64,000 nucleotides of DNA, from assembly GCF_030405905.1 (NCBI RefSeq), contig NZ_JASATW010000028.1:1-64000 (forward strand), given 5' to 3'. Positions 49,779 to 58,524 of the stretch are shown here, one piece after another. The DNA is from Sphaerothrix gracilis (lineage in GTDB: Bacteria; Cyanobacteriota; Cyanobacteriia; Phormidesmidales; Phormidesmidaceae). The notes beneath the pieces were generated by a model. It made no database searches. It was given only the letters and a program-made list of their open reading frames with translations, and was not told the DNA's origin. Numbering within the stretch: position 1 is the first letter of the stretch; each line of letters opens with the position of its first letter. A program made the translations under genes and the position numbers.

Positions 49779-51743
49779 ATGAGCGCCCAGCCCCTCAACG
49801 TTACTCAAAAGCTGATCCAGTCTCATCTAGTTTCCGGCAGGTTAGAACCAGGCACAGAAGTGGGTCTGCGAATTGACCAGTCCCTGACCCAGGATGCCAC
49901 CGGCACGATGGTAATGCTAGAGCTAGAGGCGATGGGACTAGACCGGGTGAAAACCGAGCTATCGGCTCAGTATGTGGATCACAATCTGCTGCAAACCGAC
50001 TATAAGAACGCTGACGATCACTACTTTTTGCGCTCGGCCTGTCAGCGGTTTGGGGTGTGGTACAGCCGACCGGGGAACGGCATTTCCCACGCGGTGCATA
50101 TGGAGCGCTTTGGCATTCCGGGGAAAACCCTGATTGGCTCTGACAGCCATACGCCGGCGGCGGGGGCAATGGCGATGCTGGCGTTTGGGGCTGGGGGACT
50201 AGACGTGGCTCTGGCAATGGCGGGCGAACCGATGTTCATTAAAATGCCGCGCATTCTGGGGGTGAAGCTGACGGGCCAACTGCCGGACTGGGTCAGCGCT
50301 AAGGACGTGGTGCTGGAGATGCTGCGTCGCTACGACGTCGACGGCGGGCGGGGACTGATTATTGAATACTACGGGCCAGGGCTAGACGGCCTCAGCGCTA
50401 TGGATCGCCACGTGATCGCCAATATGGGCACGGAGATGGGAGCCACCACGACGGTGTTTCCCTCAGACGCGGAAATTCGGCGTTTCTTGCAGGATCAGGG
50501 GCGGGGTGAGGACTGGACGGAAATCGTGGCGGATGCCGACGCCAGCTACGACCTGCATGAAGAGGTGAATCTCTCAGAGCTAGTGCCGCTGATTGCCTGC
50601 CCCAGCAGTCCAGGGAACGTGGTGCCGGTGCAAGAAGTGGCAGAGCGGGAGGTGGGCCAGGTGGTGATTGGTTCTTCGGCCAATCCGGGGCTGCGGGACT
50701 TCTGGATTGTCAGCGCCATCATGAAAGGCAAAGTGGCCTGCGATCGCGTTTCGTTTGACATCAATCCCACGTCGCGCCAGGTGATTGAAAACCTAGCGGC
50801 CATGCCCAGCGCCTTTTTAGATCTGATTCACGCCGGGGCCAGATTCCATCAGGCGGGCTGTCTGGGCTGCATCGGCATGGGGCAGGCTCCGGCCTCAGAT
50901 CAAATTTCCCTGCGCACCATGCCGCGCAACTTTCCGGGGCGATCGGGGACGGCAGACGATCAGGTCTATTTGTGCAGCCCTGAAACCGCCACGGCGGCGG
51001 CGCTGACGGGCAAGATTACCGATCCGCGCGATTTAGCCACACTGTACGATCTCACCTATCCTCAGTATCAGCCACCGGAGAAAACCATTATCAATACCGA
51101 CATGCTGGTGGCTCCGCCTGCTGATGGCAGACAGGTTGAGATTGAAAAAGGCCCTAATATCAAATCTTTTCCCGACTTTGGCGAACTGCCAGATGCGGCG
51201 ACGGTGCCCGTTTTGCTCAAGGTAGGCGACAACATTTCTACCGACGAGATTATGCCTGCCGGGGCGCGGGTGCTGCCGTTCCGCAGCAATATTCCCGGCA
51301 TTAGCCAGTTCGTCTATTACCTAAATGACGAAACCTTCTCGGAGCGGGCTGAGGCGGCTAAAGCTAAGTTTGGCGGCCACGTGCTCGTGGCCGGGGACAA
51401 CTACGCCCAGGGATCTAGCCGGGAACACGCGGCGATCGCCCCTCGCTATTTGGGCCAGATGGCCGTCCTCGCCAAATCCTATGCCCGTATCGGCTGGCAA
51501 AACCTGGTGAACTTTGGCATTTTGCCCCTAGAGTTTGTCAATCCTGACGACTACGACACAATTGCAGAGGGAGACGAAATCGAGCTGTCTAACCTGAGAG
51601 CGGCCCTGCAGCAGTCCAGCCCCTTAACCGTCAAAAACGTCAATAAAGACCTGACCTACGAAATGACCCATCAGCTCAGCGATCGCCAGCGGCAGGTAAT
51701 GCTGAGGGGGGGACTGATCAACGACTACAAAGCTAAACTGTAG
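49779..51743 (+). CDS. Aconitase-family hydratase (AcnA-like, short form)
   Basis: 654 residues from ATG 49779 (TTG 49728 is a weaker, longer alternative). Aconitase domains: HNLLQTD, LIGSDSHTPAAGAMAMLAFGAGGLD, RRYDVDGG, and C-terminal swivel domain NISTDEIMPAG, GDNYAQGSSREHAA, RIGWQNLVNFGILPLEF. Two Fe-S ligand cysteines are present (C361 and C364 in AGCLGCIGMGQ), but the usual IGSCTNSS has become IGSSANPG, Ser replacing the third ligand cysteine; C274 (IACPSSPGN) is a possible substitute. It may be a citrate/isocitrate aconitase or a hydratase for a related substrate. The eda gene starts 23 bases downstream. Confidence 0.88.
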   Translation: MSAQPLNVTQKLIQSHLVSGRLEPGTEVGLRIDQSLTQDATGTMVMLELEAMGLDRVKTELSAQYVDHNLLQTDYKNADDHYFLRSACQRFGVWYSRPGNGISHAVHMERFGIPGKTLIGSDSHTPAAGAMAMLAFGAGGLDVALAMAGEPMFIKMPRILGVKLTGQLPDWVSAKDVVLEMLRRYDVDGGRGLIIEYYGPGLDGLSAMDRHVIANMGTEMGATTTVFPSDAEIRRFLQDQGRGEDWTEIVADADASYDLHEEVNLSELVPLIACPSSPGNVVPVQEVAEREVGQVVIGSSANPGLRDFWIVSAIMKGKVACDRVSFDINPTSRQVIENLAAMPSAFLDLIHAGARFHQAGCLGCIGMGQAPASDQISLRTMPRNFPGRSGTADDQVYLCSPETATAAALTGKITDPRDLATLYDLTYPQYQPPEKTIINTDMLVAPPADGRQVEIEKGPNIKSFPDFGELPDAATVPVLLKVGDNISTDEIMPAGARVLPFRSNIPGISQFVYYLNDETFSERAEAAKAKFGGHVLVAGDNYAQGSSREHAAIAPRYLGQMAVLAKSYARIGWQNLVNFGILPLEFVNPDDYDTIAEGDEIELSNLRAALQQSSPLTVKNVNKDLTYEMTHQLSDRQRQVMLRGGLINDYKAKL

Positions 51744-51766
51744 CGTTGACTGCTGGTGGAAATTGA

Positions 51767-52447
51767 ATGGATCGAGAGCAGTGGCTAGGGTATATTCGCC
51801 AAGCGAAGGCGATCGCCGTGATTCGCGCGCCCACCTATGAGCTAGGCCGCCAAATGGCCCACGCTGCTGCTGCTGGCGGCCTCACCTGCCTAGAAATTAC
51901 CTGGACAAATTCTCAAGCGGCGCGATTAGTCACTCAGCTTCGAGCCGAGCTGCCGAGCTGCCAGATCGGAGCCGGCACCCTGCTGACGCGGGAGCAGCTA
52001 GAGGAAGCGGTCAAAGCCGGGGCGCAGTTTGGCTTTTCGCCCCATACTGATCTGGCTCTAATTGAAGCGGCACTGGCGCGATCGCTGCCCTTCATTCCCG
52101 GAGCGCTAACCCCCAGTGAAATTGTCTCGGCCTGGCAGGCCGGAGCCGCCAGCGTCAAGGTGTTTCCGATTACAGCCGTGGGCGGGGCGAGCTATCTGCG
52201 CAGTTTGCAGGGGCCGCTGGGTCACATGCCGCTGATTCCAACGGGCGGGGTGAGTTGTGAGGATGCCGTGAATTTACTGGAAGCGGGGGCGATCGCCGTC
52301 GGCTTAGGTAGCGACCTGTTTCCTCGACAAGACATTCAGCAGGCCAACTGGAAAGCCATCACCCACCGCGCCGCCCAGCTCGTGGCGTCCCTGACCGATA
52401 TTACATCTCAGCTTCCCAGCTTGAAGGCTTCTACAAACAGGCCGTAG
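51767..52447 (+). CDS. eda: KDPG / 4-hydroxy-2-oxoglutarate aldolase
   Basis: 226 residues. Cleaves 2-keto-3-deoxy-6-phosphogluconate to pyruvate and glyceraldehyde 3-phosphate (Entner-Doudoroff pathway) and can act on 4-hydroxy-2-oxoglutarate. Marks: IAVIRAPTYE, LTCLEITWTN (catalytic Glu), QIGAGTLLTREQ, FGFSPHTD, PFIPGALTPSEI, SVKVFPITAVGG (Schiff-base Lys) and LIPTGGV. Tandem with the aconitase, 23 bases apart. Its 3' end overlaps the convergent ycf20 gene by 40 bases. Confidence 0.94.
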   Translation: MDREQWLGYIRQAKAIAVIRAPTYELGRQMAHAAAAGGLTCLEITWTNSQAARLVTQLRAELPSCQIGAGTLLTREQLEEAVKAGAQFGFSPHTDLALIEAALARSLPFIPGALTPSEIVSAWQAGAASVKVFPITAVGGASYLRSLQGPLGHMPLIPTGGVSCEDAVNLLEAGAIAVGLGSDLFPRQDIQQANWKAITHRAAQLVASLTDITSQLPSLKASTNRP

Positions 52448-52767
52448 GTCAGGCCAATCTTGAAGGCATTGATCAGAGAGCCGAAGACGCTGCGGGCGCT
52501 GCCGCGCTGAGTGTCGGTGCGATCGCTGCGGGCAGGTCGGCGGTAGTGCAGGCGGCTGACCAACTCTACAAAGCCAATCAGCAACGCCGAGATAATCACG
52601 TCTAAATCGGCAGTTTGCCCTGCCGTTGCGGAAACCGCCACCGCAAAGAAATTACCGAACAGCAGGCTGATAATTTCCAAGGACAGTCGCCGCCAAGGGT
52701 TGCCCACCCACAGCAAAAAGCGATTCAGCGTACTGCTAAAAAGCGTACTCAGCCGCGTATTTTGCAT
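52408..52767 (-). CDS. ycf20: Ycf20-family (DUF565) membrane protein
   Basis: 119 residues. Ycf20 is conserved in cyanobacteria and plastids; in algae and plants it has been linked to nonphotochemical quenching. Family text: MQNTRLSTLF, NPWRRLSLEIISLLFGNFFAVAVS, AGQTADLDVIISALLIGFVELVSRL and the closing FKIGLTYGLFVEAFKLGS. Two to three membrane helices. It begins 15 bases after the RDD/pentapeptide gene on the same strand and overlaps eda tail to tail. Confidence 0.93.
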   Translation of the reverse strand: MQNTRLSTLFSSTLNRFLLWVGNPWRRLSLEIISLLFGNFFAVAVSATAGQTADLDVIISALLIGFVELVSRLHYRRPARSDRTDTQRGSARSVFGSLINAFKIGLTYGLFVEAFKLGS

Positions 52768-52782
52768 CGTTTTTCCTCGCCA

Positions 52783-54951
52783 TCAACGGCAGGCCGGATG
52801 TAGGCCCCCTTGGGTACAAATAAAGATTAGCTGCTCGCGGCTGAGATTGCGGGCCTGACTAAAATCAACTCCGGCTAGCTGGGAGCCAGATTCCTCCTCA
52901 GACGGTAGCTGGTTGATAAAGCCGCTCTGATTACCGACAGGCTGAGCCGATAACAGAGTCCCGGCAAAATTAGCGCCCGCTAAGTCGGCTTTAGCCAAGG
53001 ATACTCCCGTCAGATTAGCCGCTTGTAAATTAGCATTTTGCAAATCGGTGCCGCTGAGGTCAGCTCCGGTTAGGTTCGCGCCGGAGAAGTCGCCCCAGGC
53101 CAGGTTGGCATTTTGCAAATTGGCGTCGCTCAGATTGGCCTCCTGCCACCCCGATCGGGTCAAATCAGCTCGCGCCAGCACCGCGCCCGCGGCCTGTACC
53201 CGTCGCAGCCGTCCATCTTGAAGCTGCGCCCCCTGCAGGTTGGCCTCAGTCAGATCCGCGCCGGTCAAACTGGCCTGATTGAGCTTAGCCTGTCTGAGGC
53301 TGGCGTTAATCAACTGGGCTTCGCTGAGATTAGCGGCAGTGAGATTAGCCTGATCGAGCTGCGCCCCTGGCAAAATCGCTTTGAACAGGCTGACCTGCTC
53401 CAGTTTGCTCCAGCGCAAGTCGGCCTGGGTCAAATCGGCTGCGGTTAGATCTGCGCCGCTGAGATCGGTTGTCCAGTCGTCATAGGTACCCGGTTTGCGA
53501 TCGCGCCCAGCCGCAAAAAAATAGCTAAAGCGCAGATTGGCGCCGTTTAGCCGCGCCCCCGACCACTGGCTGCCAGCAAGCTGTACCCGATTGAGCACAA
53601 GCTGAAAGCTGCCAACTTCTCCTTCCACCCGTTCTAAGTTCACCTGGCTCAAATTTGCCTGATTCAGCTCGCCGCTGTAGAGCACAAGAATCTTGGCGAT
53701 CGCCCGCTTGACCGCCTGCTGTTTTTTCAGAATGGTGGGATACTGGGCGCTATCCCGCAAAGCCGCTAGATCATTGTCCAGGCTGAGATTCAGCCGATGC
53801 AGGTGGGGCAGGACTTCTGGCCCAATGGAGACGAGTCCTTGCTGAATCGTTTCCACCAGGGCCGGATTGTTGGACTCAGCTAACAGGTCGGCTAAAAAAG
53901 CAAATCGGCGGCTGTCTTGGCTGTTGGCGATCGCTAAAATTGTCGTCTGGCGCTGGGCTAGGCGATCGCTAGGCAGGGCGATCAGGGTTTCAACCAGATT
54001 GGCAAAGAGCGGATCGCGGCGTTCCGCTGTTTCGCCGGTTTTTGACGGCCAACGCACCTGACTGCCCACCGCCACGCTCACCAGTAAAACCAAGCCGCCC
54101 AAAATCAAAATGCTAAAAGAGAGCAGAGGCGATCGCCGGACTTGCTCAACTAGCTCAACCTGGGGGGCGAGGGGCGACGAAAAGACCACCGAGGTAAGCC
54201 CACTCTCCTCCTGACGCACTAGGCTGTAGGCAGTGCCCACATTCTGACCATAGAGGCGGGGCGGCGGCTGGGCTGCAGGCAGGGCAGGTACTAAGGTGCG
54301 GCGATCGAGCACCTGGGTGCCAGCCAGAGAATCATGCAAAGCGCGTTCTTGCAGACTGAAGTAGGCCAGTCCGCCTTCCCCCAATAGAGCCATCAGCGTC
54401 AGTCCTAGCAGATAGCGCAGATTAGGAAACAGACCGCTCCAGCGCCAAATGCCGTAAGCCACCAAAAAAGCAACGCCCCAACGACCGATGAGTTCTCGCT
54501 GGGCTGCCTGCTGCCAGCTGGGTGACTGGCCCATTGGAGTCGTCACGCGCAGATTGAGCCAGCGCTTGGGCCAGGTCTGTCCGCTGCGGCTAAGCTGATA
54601 GATCTGCCCGCTGGCGATCGCCACAGGTGCTAAGACAGCTAAGGTTTCTAGAAGTAGGTCAGTGACAGGGACAGGAGCGATAGAATTGGGTCGGGGCTGA
54701 AGTAGCAGCCAGCGGCTAGCGGTCTGCAAGCGCCTAATTAACGGACTTTCAACCGCCGTTTTTTCGGAGAGCTGGGGCGGCATCAGGTGGCTGAGGGCCA
54801 AGGGCACGCAGGCTCCGCTAACAATGAAGGCGGTTTCCAAACTCCAGGCCAGCAAACGTCTGAGCCTCAGAGCCGGAAACCGGGGAGATGCCCGGTGCGT
54901 CAGGGCAGTCACTTCGACCGTAGATGTGTGCGCTTTGGCTGACCGTACCAT
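52783..54951 (-). CDS. RDD-domain membrane protein with C-terminal pentapeptide repeats
   Basis: 722 residues. The N-terminal part (about 30-225) is an RDD-like membrane domain with three or four helices (AFIVSGACVPLALSHLM, LLETLAVLAPVAIASGQIY, YLLGLTLMALLGEGGLAYF) and KRWLNLRVTTPMGQSPSWQQ; another helix is at about 277-297. Residues about 430-700 are pentapeptide repeats of A(D/N)Lxx type (DLSGADLTAADLTQADLRW, ANLSEAQLINASLRQAKL), which fold as a right-handed quadrilateral beta-helix. Function unknown. AAGGGGC precedes ATG 54951. Probably cotranscribed with ycf20. Confidence 0.88.
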   Translation of the reverse strand: MVRSAKAHTSTVEVTALTHRASPRFPALRLRRLLAWSLETAFIVSGACVPLALSHLMPPQLSEKTAVESPLIRRLQTASRWLLLQPRPNSIAPVPVTDLLLETLAVLAPVAIASGQIYQLSRSGQTWPKRWLNLRVTTPMGQSPSWQQAAQRELIGRWGVAFLVAYGIWRWSGLFPNLRYLLGLTLMALLGEGGLAYFSLQERALHDSLAGTQVLDRRTLVPALPAAQPPPRLYGQNVGTAYSLVRQEESGLTSVVFSSPLAPQVELVEQVRRSPLLSFSILILGGLVLLVSVAVGSQVRWPSKTGETAERRDPLFANLVETLIALPSDRLAQRQTTILAIANSQDSRRFAFLADLLAESNNPALVETIQQGLVSIGPEVLPHLHRLNLSLDNDLAALRDSAQYPTILKKQQAVKRAIAKILVLYSGELNQANLSQVNLERVEGEVGSFQLVLNRVQLAGSQWSGARLNGANLRFSYFFAAGRDRKPGTYDDWTTDLSGADLTAADLTQADLRWSKLEQVSLFKAILPGAQLDQANLTAANLSEAQLINASLRQAKLNQASLTGADLTEANLQGAQLQDGRLRRVQAAGAVLARADLTRSGWQEANLSDANLQNANLAWGDFSGANLTGADLSGTDLQNANLQAANLTGVSLAKADLAGANFAGTLLSAQPVGNQSGFINQLPSEEESGSQLAGVDFSQARNLSREQLIFICTQGGLHPACR

Positions 54952-55182
54952 GCCCCTTCCCTGACCGATGAGCGTCAGTGTTAAGTTGAGAATGCTTTTG
55001 TTTTAGCACTCCGTAGGAAACTCTGATCGCTTTTCCGAAAAAACTTGGAATTCCAGCAGTGACAAAACCGCTCCGAGAACTGTCACAGACTGCCTCTGAC
55101 TCCAACTGTGGCCTCGCTACTATGAAAGCGTAATGAAAAAGACAAAACACTTTTCAGTAATCCTTAAAAGTGGGAGCAAATT

Positions 55183-55590
55183 ATGAAACGCTTTAATCAA
55201 TGGATCCTGGTTCCCGCTACCGTTGCTGCCCTTGCTTCTATGACCGGCGCAGCCTTGGCTCAGACCGTGGTACAAACTCCGCTTCAGTCAGCTAGCACAG
55301 TCAGCTTAACCTCTGGTGGTTCCCAGTCTACCTGCGGTAACTTTGGCAACCAAGCCCTACAGCTCCGCGTCACTGAACCTTTTGCCTCTGTGACTATCCG
55401 CGTGGAAAACCCCACTGCCGATACAACGCTGTATATCACTGGCCCCGGCAACTTCAGCGAGTGCAAGCGGGCAGATACCCAAGGCGTTGTTGAAGCCCCC
55501 GGCGCGTTAAATCAGGGTACTTACACGGTGTATGTCGGCGATCGCCCCGGCAATAGCCAAGTTCACACCGTCACCGTAGAACAGAATTAA
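55183..55590 (+). CDS. Small secreted protein, unknown function
   Basis: 135 residues with a clear signal peptide (WILVPATVAALASMTGAALA, cleavage at ALA-QT). The mature 108 residues are beta-rich with two cysteines (STCGNFGN and FSECKRAD) likely to form a disulfide, and text like LYITGPGNFSEC and YTVYVGDRPGNSQVHTVTV that resembles an Ig-like or bacterial pre-peptidase-type C domain. A GC-rich terminator hairpin follows. It is divergent from the pentapeptide gene. Confidence 0.8.
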   Translation: MKRFNQWILVPATVAALASMTGAALAQTVVQTPLQSASTVSLTSGGSQSTCGNFGNQALQLRVTEPFASVTIRVENPTADTTLYITGPGNFSECKRADTQGVVEAPGALNQGTYTVYVGDRPGNSQVHTVTVEQN

Positions 55591-55608
55591 CCCTTATTTC
55601 GGGACGGG

Positions 55609-55645
55609 CCGCCGCTGGGCAGTTCGCGAGCTGTCCCTACGGCGG
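55609..55645 (+). terminator. GC-rich hairpin after the small secreted protein gene
   Basis: CCGCCG (55609-55614) pairs with CGGCGG (55640-55645) and GGGCAG (55617-55622) with CTGTCC (55631-55636, one G-T pair), followed by TAAAAACCG. It lies 19 bases past the stop; the T run is absent, so the terminator call is tentative. Confidence 0.55.
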
Positions 55646-55680
55646 TAAAAACCGTTCACAATTCCAATGATTTGCAACAA

Positions 55681-55712
55681 TGGTATGGGCGATGCGTAAA
55701 TCGTTCATACCA
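55681..55712. promoter_or_regulatory. Inverted repeat just upstream of cysS
   Basis: TGGTATG (55681-55687) pairs with CATACCA (55706-55712), with an inner CGAT (55690-55693)/ATCG (55700-55703) stem, ending 19 bases before the cysS ATG. It could be an operator or a leader hairpin controlling translation. Confidence 0.4.
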
Positions 55713-55731
55713 TTTCTGTCTGGCGCAAATC

Positions 55732-57213
55732 ATGTCCCTAGCGATCTACAACAGCCTGACCCGCCGCAAAGAACCTTTCAACCCGATCGAACCGGGCAAA
55801 ATCACCATATACTGCTGCGGCGTTACGGTTTATGACTACTGCCACTTAGGACACGCTCGCTCTTACATTGTCTGGGACACGGTGCGGCGGTATTTGCAGT
55901 GGCGGGGGTATGACGTGTGCTATGTGCAAAACTTCACCGACATTGACGACAAAATTCTGAACAAGGCGCGGCAGGAAAAATCGTCGATGGAAGCTGTGGC
56001 CCAGCGGTTCACGGATGCCTACTTTGAAGACATGGCCCGGCTGAATATTCTAGAAGCCGACGAATACACCTACGCCACCCACACCATTGACGGCATTCAG
56101 CGCCTAATTCACGAGCTAGAGCAAAAGCAGGTTGCCTATGCAGCAGGCGGCGACGTTTACTACAGCGTCCGCAGCTTTCCTGACTACGGCAAGCTTTCAG
56201 GCCGCAGGCTAGAGGACATGCAGGCCGGGGCCAGCGGCCGCGTGGGCGCTGAACCAGAAGCGAGTAAAAAGCAAGATCCCTTTGACTTTGCTCTGTGGAA
56301 AGGGGCTAAGGCAGGCGAACCTGCTTGGGATTCGCCCTGGGGTGCGGGGCGTCCGGGCTGGCACATTGAATGCTCAGCGATGGTGCAGGATCGCCTGGGA
56401 GATACGATAGATATCCACGTGGGCGGCGCCGACCTGGTTTTTCCGCACCACGAAAACGAAATTGCTCAGTCCGAAGCAGCCACCGGCAAGCCTCTCGCCC
56501 ACTACTGGATGCACAACGGCATGGTGAACGTGGGCGGCGAGAAGATGTCTAAGTCCCTGGGCAACTTCACCACAATTCGCCAGCTTTTAGATGCCCCCAA
56601 TGGCCCCCATCCGATGGCCCTACGGCTATTCGTGCTTCAGGCCCAATACCGCAAACCCGTAGATTTTACCGATGAAGCGATCGCCTCGGCTGAAAGTAGC
56701 TGGCAGACGCTAAAAGAAGGGCTACTCTTCGGCTACGAGTACGGGGCAAAGCTGGGCTGGGCTGACACGGAAAATCCTGAATTCGGCAAGCCAGCGGCCA
56801 TGCGAATTGAGGCTGAGAGCACTGCGGTCACTCAGTTTCAAACCTCGATGGATGACGACTTCGGTACGCCAGGTGCGGTGGCAGTCCTGTTCGACTTAGC
56901 TAAAGAGCTGCGGCGTCAGGGCAATCTAATCACCCATCAGGGGCAGGCCGAGGCCGAGGCCGAAAAGCTACGGCAGCAGTGGCAAACCCTGGTTGTGCTG
57001 GCGCAGGTATTAGGACTCGAAGCGGTACCCGAAGCGGCTGAAACTACTGCCAGCGGTCTCGGTGATACCGAAATTGAGGCTCTGATTACTCAGCGTCAGG
57101 CTGCCCGAAAAGCTAAAGACTTTGCTGAGAGCGATCGCATTCGGGACGAACTGCAGGCCCAAGGGATTACCCTAATTGACAAACCCGGCGGCGTCACCGA
57201 CTGGCACCGCTAG
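55732..57213 (+). CDS. cysS: Cysteinyl-tRNA synthetase
   Basis: 493 residues from ATG 55732, the start that gives the conserved MSLAIYNSLTRRKEPFNP; an upstream in-frame ATG at 55672 reads through the inverted repeat and is unlikely. Class I signatures: CHLGHARSYI (HIGH-type) and KMSKSLGNF (KMSKS). Zinc ligands are supplied by YCCGVTVYD, WHIECSAM and FPHHENEIAQS. The C-terminal DALR-type domain and anticodon-binding helices end with LIDKPGGVTDWHR. It charges tRNA-Cys. Confidence 0.96.
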   Translation: MSLAIYNSLTRRKEPFNPIEPGKITIYCCGVTVYDYCHLGHARSYIVWDTVRRYLQWRGYDVCYVQNFTDIDDKILNKARQEKSSMEAVAQRFTDAYFEDMARLNILEADEYTYATHTIDGIQRLIHELEQKQVAYAAGGDVYYSVRSFPDYGKLSGRRLEDMQAGASGRVGAEPEASKKQDPFDFALWKGAKAGEPAWDSPWGAGRPGWHIECSAMVQDRLGDTIDIHVGGADLVFPHHENEIAQSEAATGKPLAHYWMHNGMVNVGGEKMSKSLGNFTTIRQLLDAPNGPHPMALRLFVLQAQYRKPVDFTDEAIASAESSWQTLKEGLLFGYEYGAKLGWADTENPEFGKPAAMRIEAESTAVTQFQTSMDDDFGTPGAVAVLFDLAKELRRQGNLITHQGQAEAEAEKLRQQWQTLVVLAQVLGLEAVPEAAETTASGLGDTEIEALITQRQAARKAKDFAESDRIRDELQAQGITLIDKPGGVTDWHR

Positions 57214-57518
57214 GGAATGGTCGCCGTTCCCACCACATCCTCTGAATCTTTAGGCCGAATCACCACCGTACTGTGCAGGCTGATATCGGTTCCTGGCGGT
57301 AGGGCCAGCTCAAACGAGCCGCCGGTTTGGGGCAATTCGCCCAGCTCCACGACCCGCTTCGAGAAATTGCCGCGAATGGTGAGATAGGCTTCTAGGGTGT
57401 CGGCCTCCGCATCGGTCTGAAAATCTTTGAAAGCAATGCTGGCATCGCCGCCACCAAAAATTGCCGCGCCGACATTGCCGCTCGTTGTGTACTGATCTGT
57501 CCCGGAAATCGCGCCCAT
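57210..57518 (-). CDS. DM13-like small protein
   Basis: 102 residues. IAFKDFQTDAEADTLEAYLT, VVELGELPQTGGSFELALPPGTDIS and STVVIRPKDSEDVVGTATI match the order of the DM13 domain (an electron-transfer-type beta-sandwich), but no signal peptide and no conserved cysteine are present, which is unusual. It may therefore be an N-terminally truncated gene, or a different small beta protein. Its stop overlaps that of cysS by four bases. Confidence 0.6.
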   Translation of the reverse strand: MGAISGTDQYTTSGNVGAAIFGGGDASIAFKDFQTDAEADTLEAYLTIRGNFSKRVVELGELPQTGGSFELALPPGTDISLHSTVVIRPKDSEDVVGTATIP

Positions 57519-57652
57519 AGGGTGTGCCCAAAATCGCCAGTCCTAGCCTACTGCCTAGCGGAGTCCCTAGCCAGCCTTCAAGCTAACTTTTTGCGTTTAG
57601 GCCAAACTGGAAGAGGCAATGCTGGGTTTCTATAAATTGTCGAGGGTAGTTC

Positions 57653-58282
57653 ATGGTGCAGACCATCGCGGTGACTGAAGCCATCACCGATCTCAACGAG
57701 GCGCATCGACGCTTTGATTTGCGCCGGGCTAACCGTGATTTTTTCCCAGAGTGGCAAACAGATCTACCGGAGCTGAGTGAGCACGAGAAAGCGGCTTTAG
57801 CACACTACGGCGATCGCTATCTGGACTATGCCGCAGAAGGCTTCATCTCAGAGGGCACCGTCAACGTCATTTTAGTATCCCCTCTGCTAGAGCTGCTGGG
57901 CCTTTGTGACTCGCCCTATCGGATTCGCGGAGAGCGCTACGTCGAGATTGCAATTGAAAACGAAGACACGGTTTTACGGGGACGCATTGATGCGCTGATA
58001 GTGCAAAATCAGCTTTGGATCAATCTTATAGAGGCTAAACACTTTGGTTTCAGCGTGCTGCAAGCCGTTCCCCAAACTTTGGCCTATATGATGGCGTATC
58101 CGCCTACGCAGCCTGTCGTGTATGGCTTGGTAACCACCGGAGAAGACTACATTTTTTTGAAGCTAAATCGGGCTAAGCGACAGTACGCCCTGTCCTATAA
58201 ATTTACGCTGCTGGCAGATGAAAACAATAACCTGCACCGGGTCGTTAGAATTTTGAAACAGATTAAACAGAGGATGGCTTAA
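57653..58282 (+). CDS. PD-(D/E)XK nuclease-like protein (type I restriction R-like N-domain)
   Basis: 209 residues. The middle has the nuclease-like core RGRIDALIVQNQLWINLIEAKHFGFSV (Asp, then Glu-Ala-Lys; written here as motif RIDALIV...LIEAKH), followed by QTLAYMMAYPPTQPVVYGLVTTGEDYIFL, a pattern of HsdR-type and related cyanobacterial endonuclease-fold proteins. No helicase, methyltransferase or specificity subunit is adjacent, so it is an orphan. Likely a stand-alone domain protein of unknown role. Confidence 0.75.
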   Translation: MVQTIAVTEAITDLNEAHRRFDLRRANRDFFPEWQTDLPELSEHEKAALAHYGDRYLDYAAEGFISEGTVNVILVSPLLELLGLCDSPYRIRGERYVEIAIENEDTVLRGRIDALIVQNQLWINLIEAKHFGFSVLQAVPQTLAYMMAYPPTQPVVYGLVTTGEDYIFLKLNRAKRQYALSYKFTLLADENNNLHRVVRILKQIKQRMA

Positions 58283-58369
58283 ATTACCGGAAAAACTTAG
58301 AAAAGTCCTAACTCAGATATCTTTCTAGATCAATGGTCCTCGCCTATCCTGCCAAACCAGCACAACCCC

Positions 58370-58513
58370 TTGGAGAGCAGCGGGTTGTCTTTCGCTAGCC
58401 CCACGTTTCCGCGAGTACCTAAGCAGAAACTGTACGATTTTTTGGCGGCGGCTGAAATAGATGAAATTGAGGCAGAGCAAAATCTGCGGCAGTGGATTAG
58501 ACAGCAAACATAA
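58370..58513 (+). pseudogene. Possible small gene or gene remnant
   Basis: An open frame without ATG ends at TAA 58511-58513; a TTG at 58370 would give 47 residues. The C-terminal part (KQKLYDFLAAAEIDEIEAEQ) looks protein-like and helical. No ribosome binding site and no recognised family, so it may be the 3' remnant of a longer gene. Confidence 0.2.
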
Positions 58514-58524
58514 CAAGAGAACAG

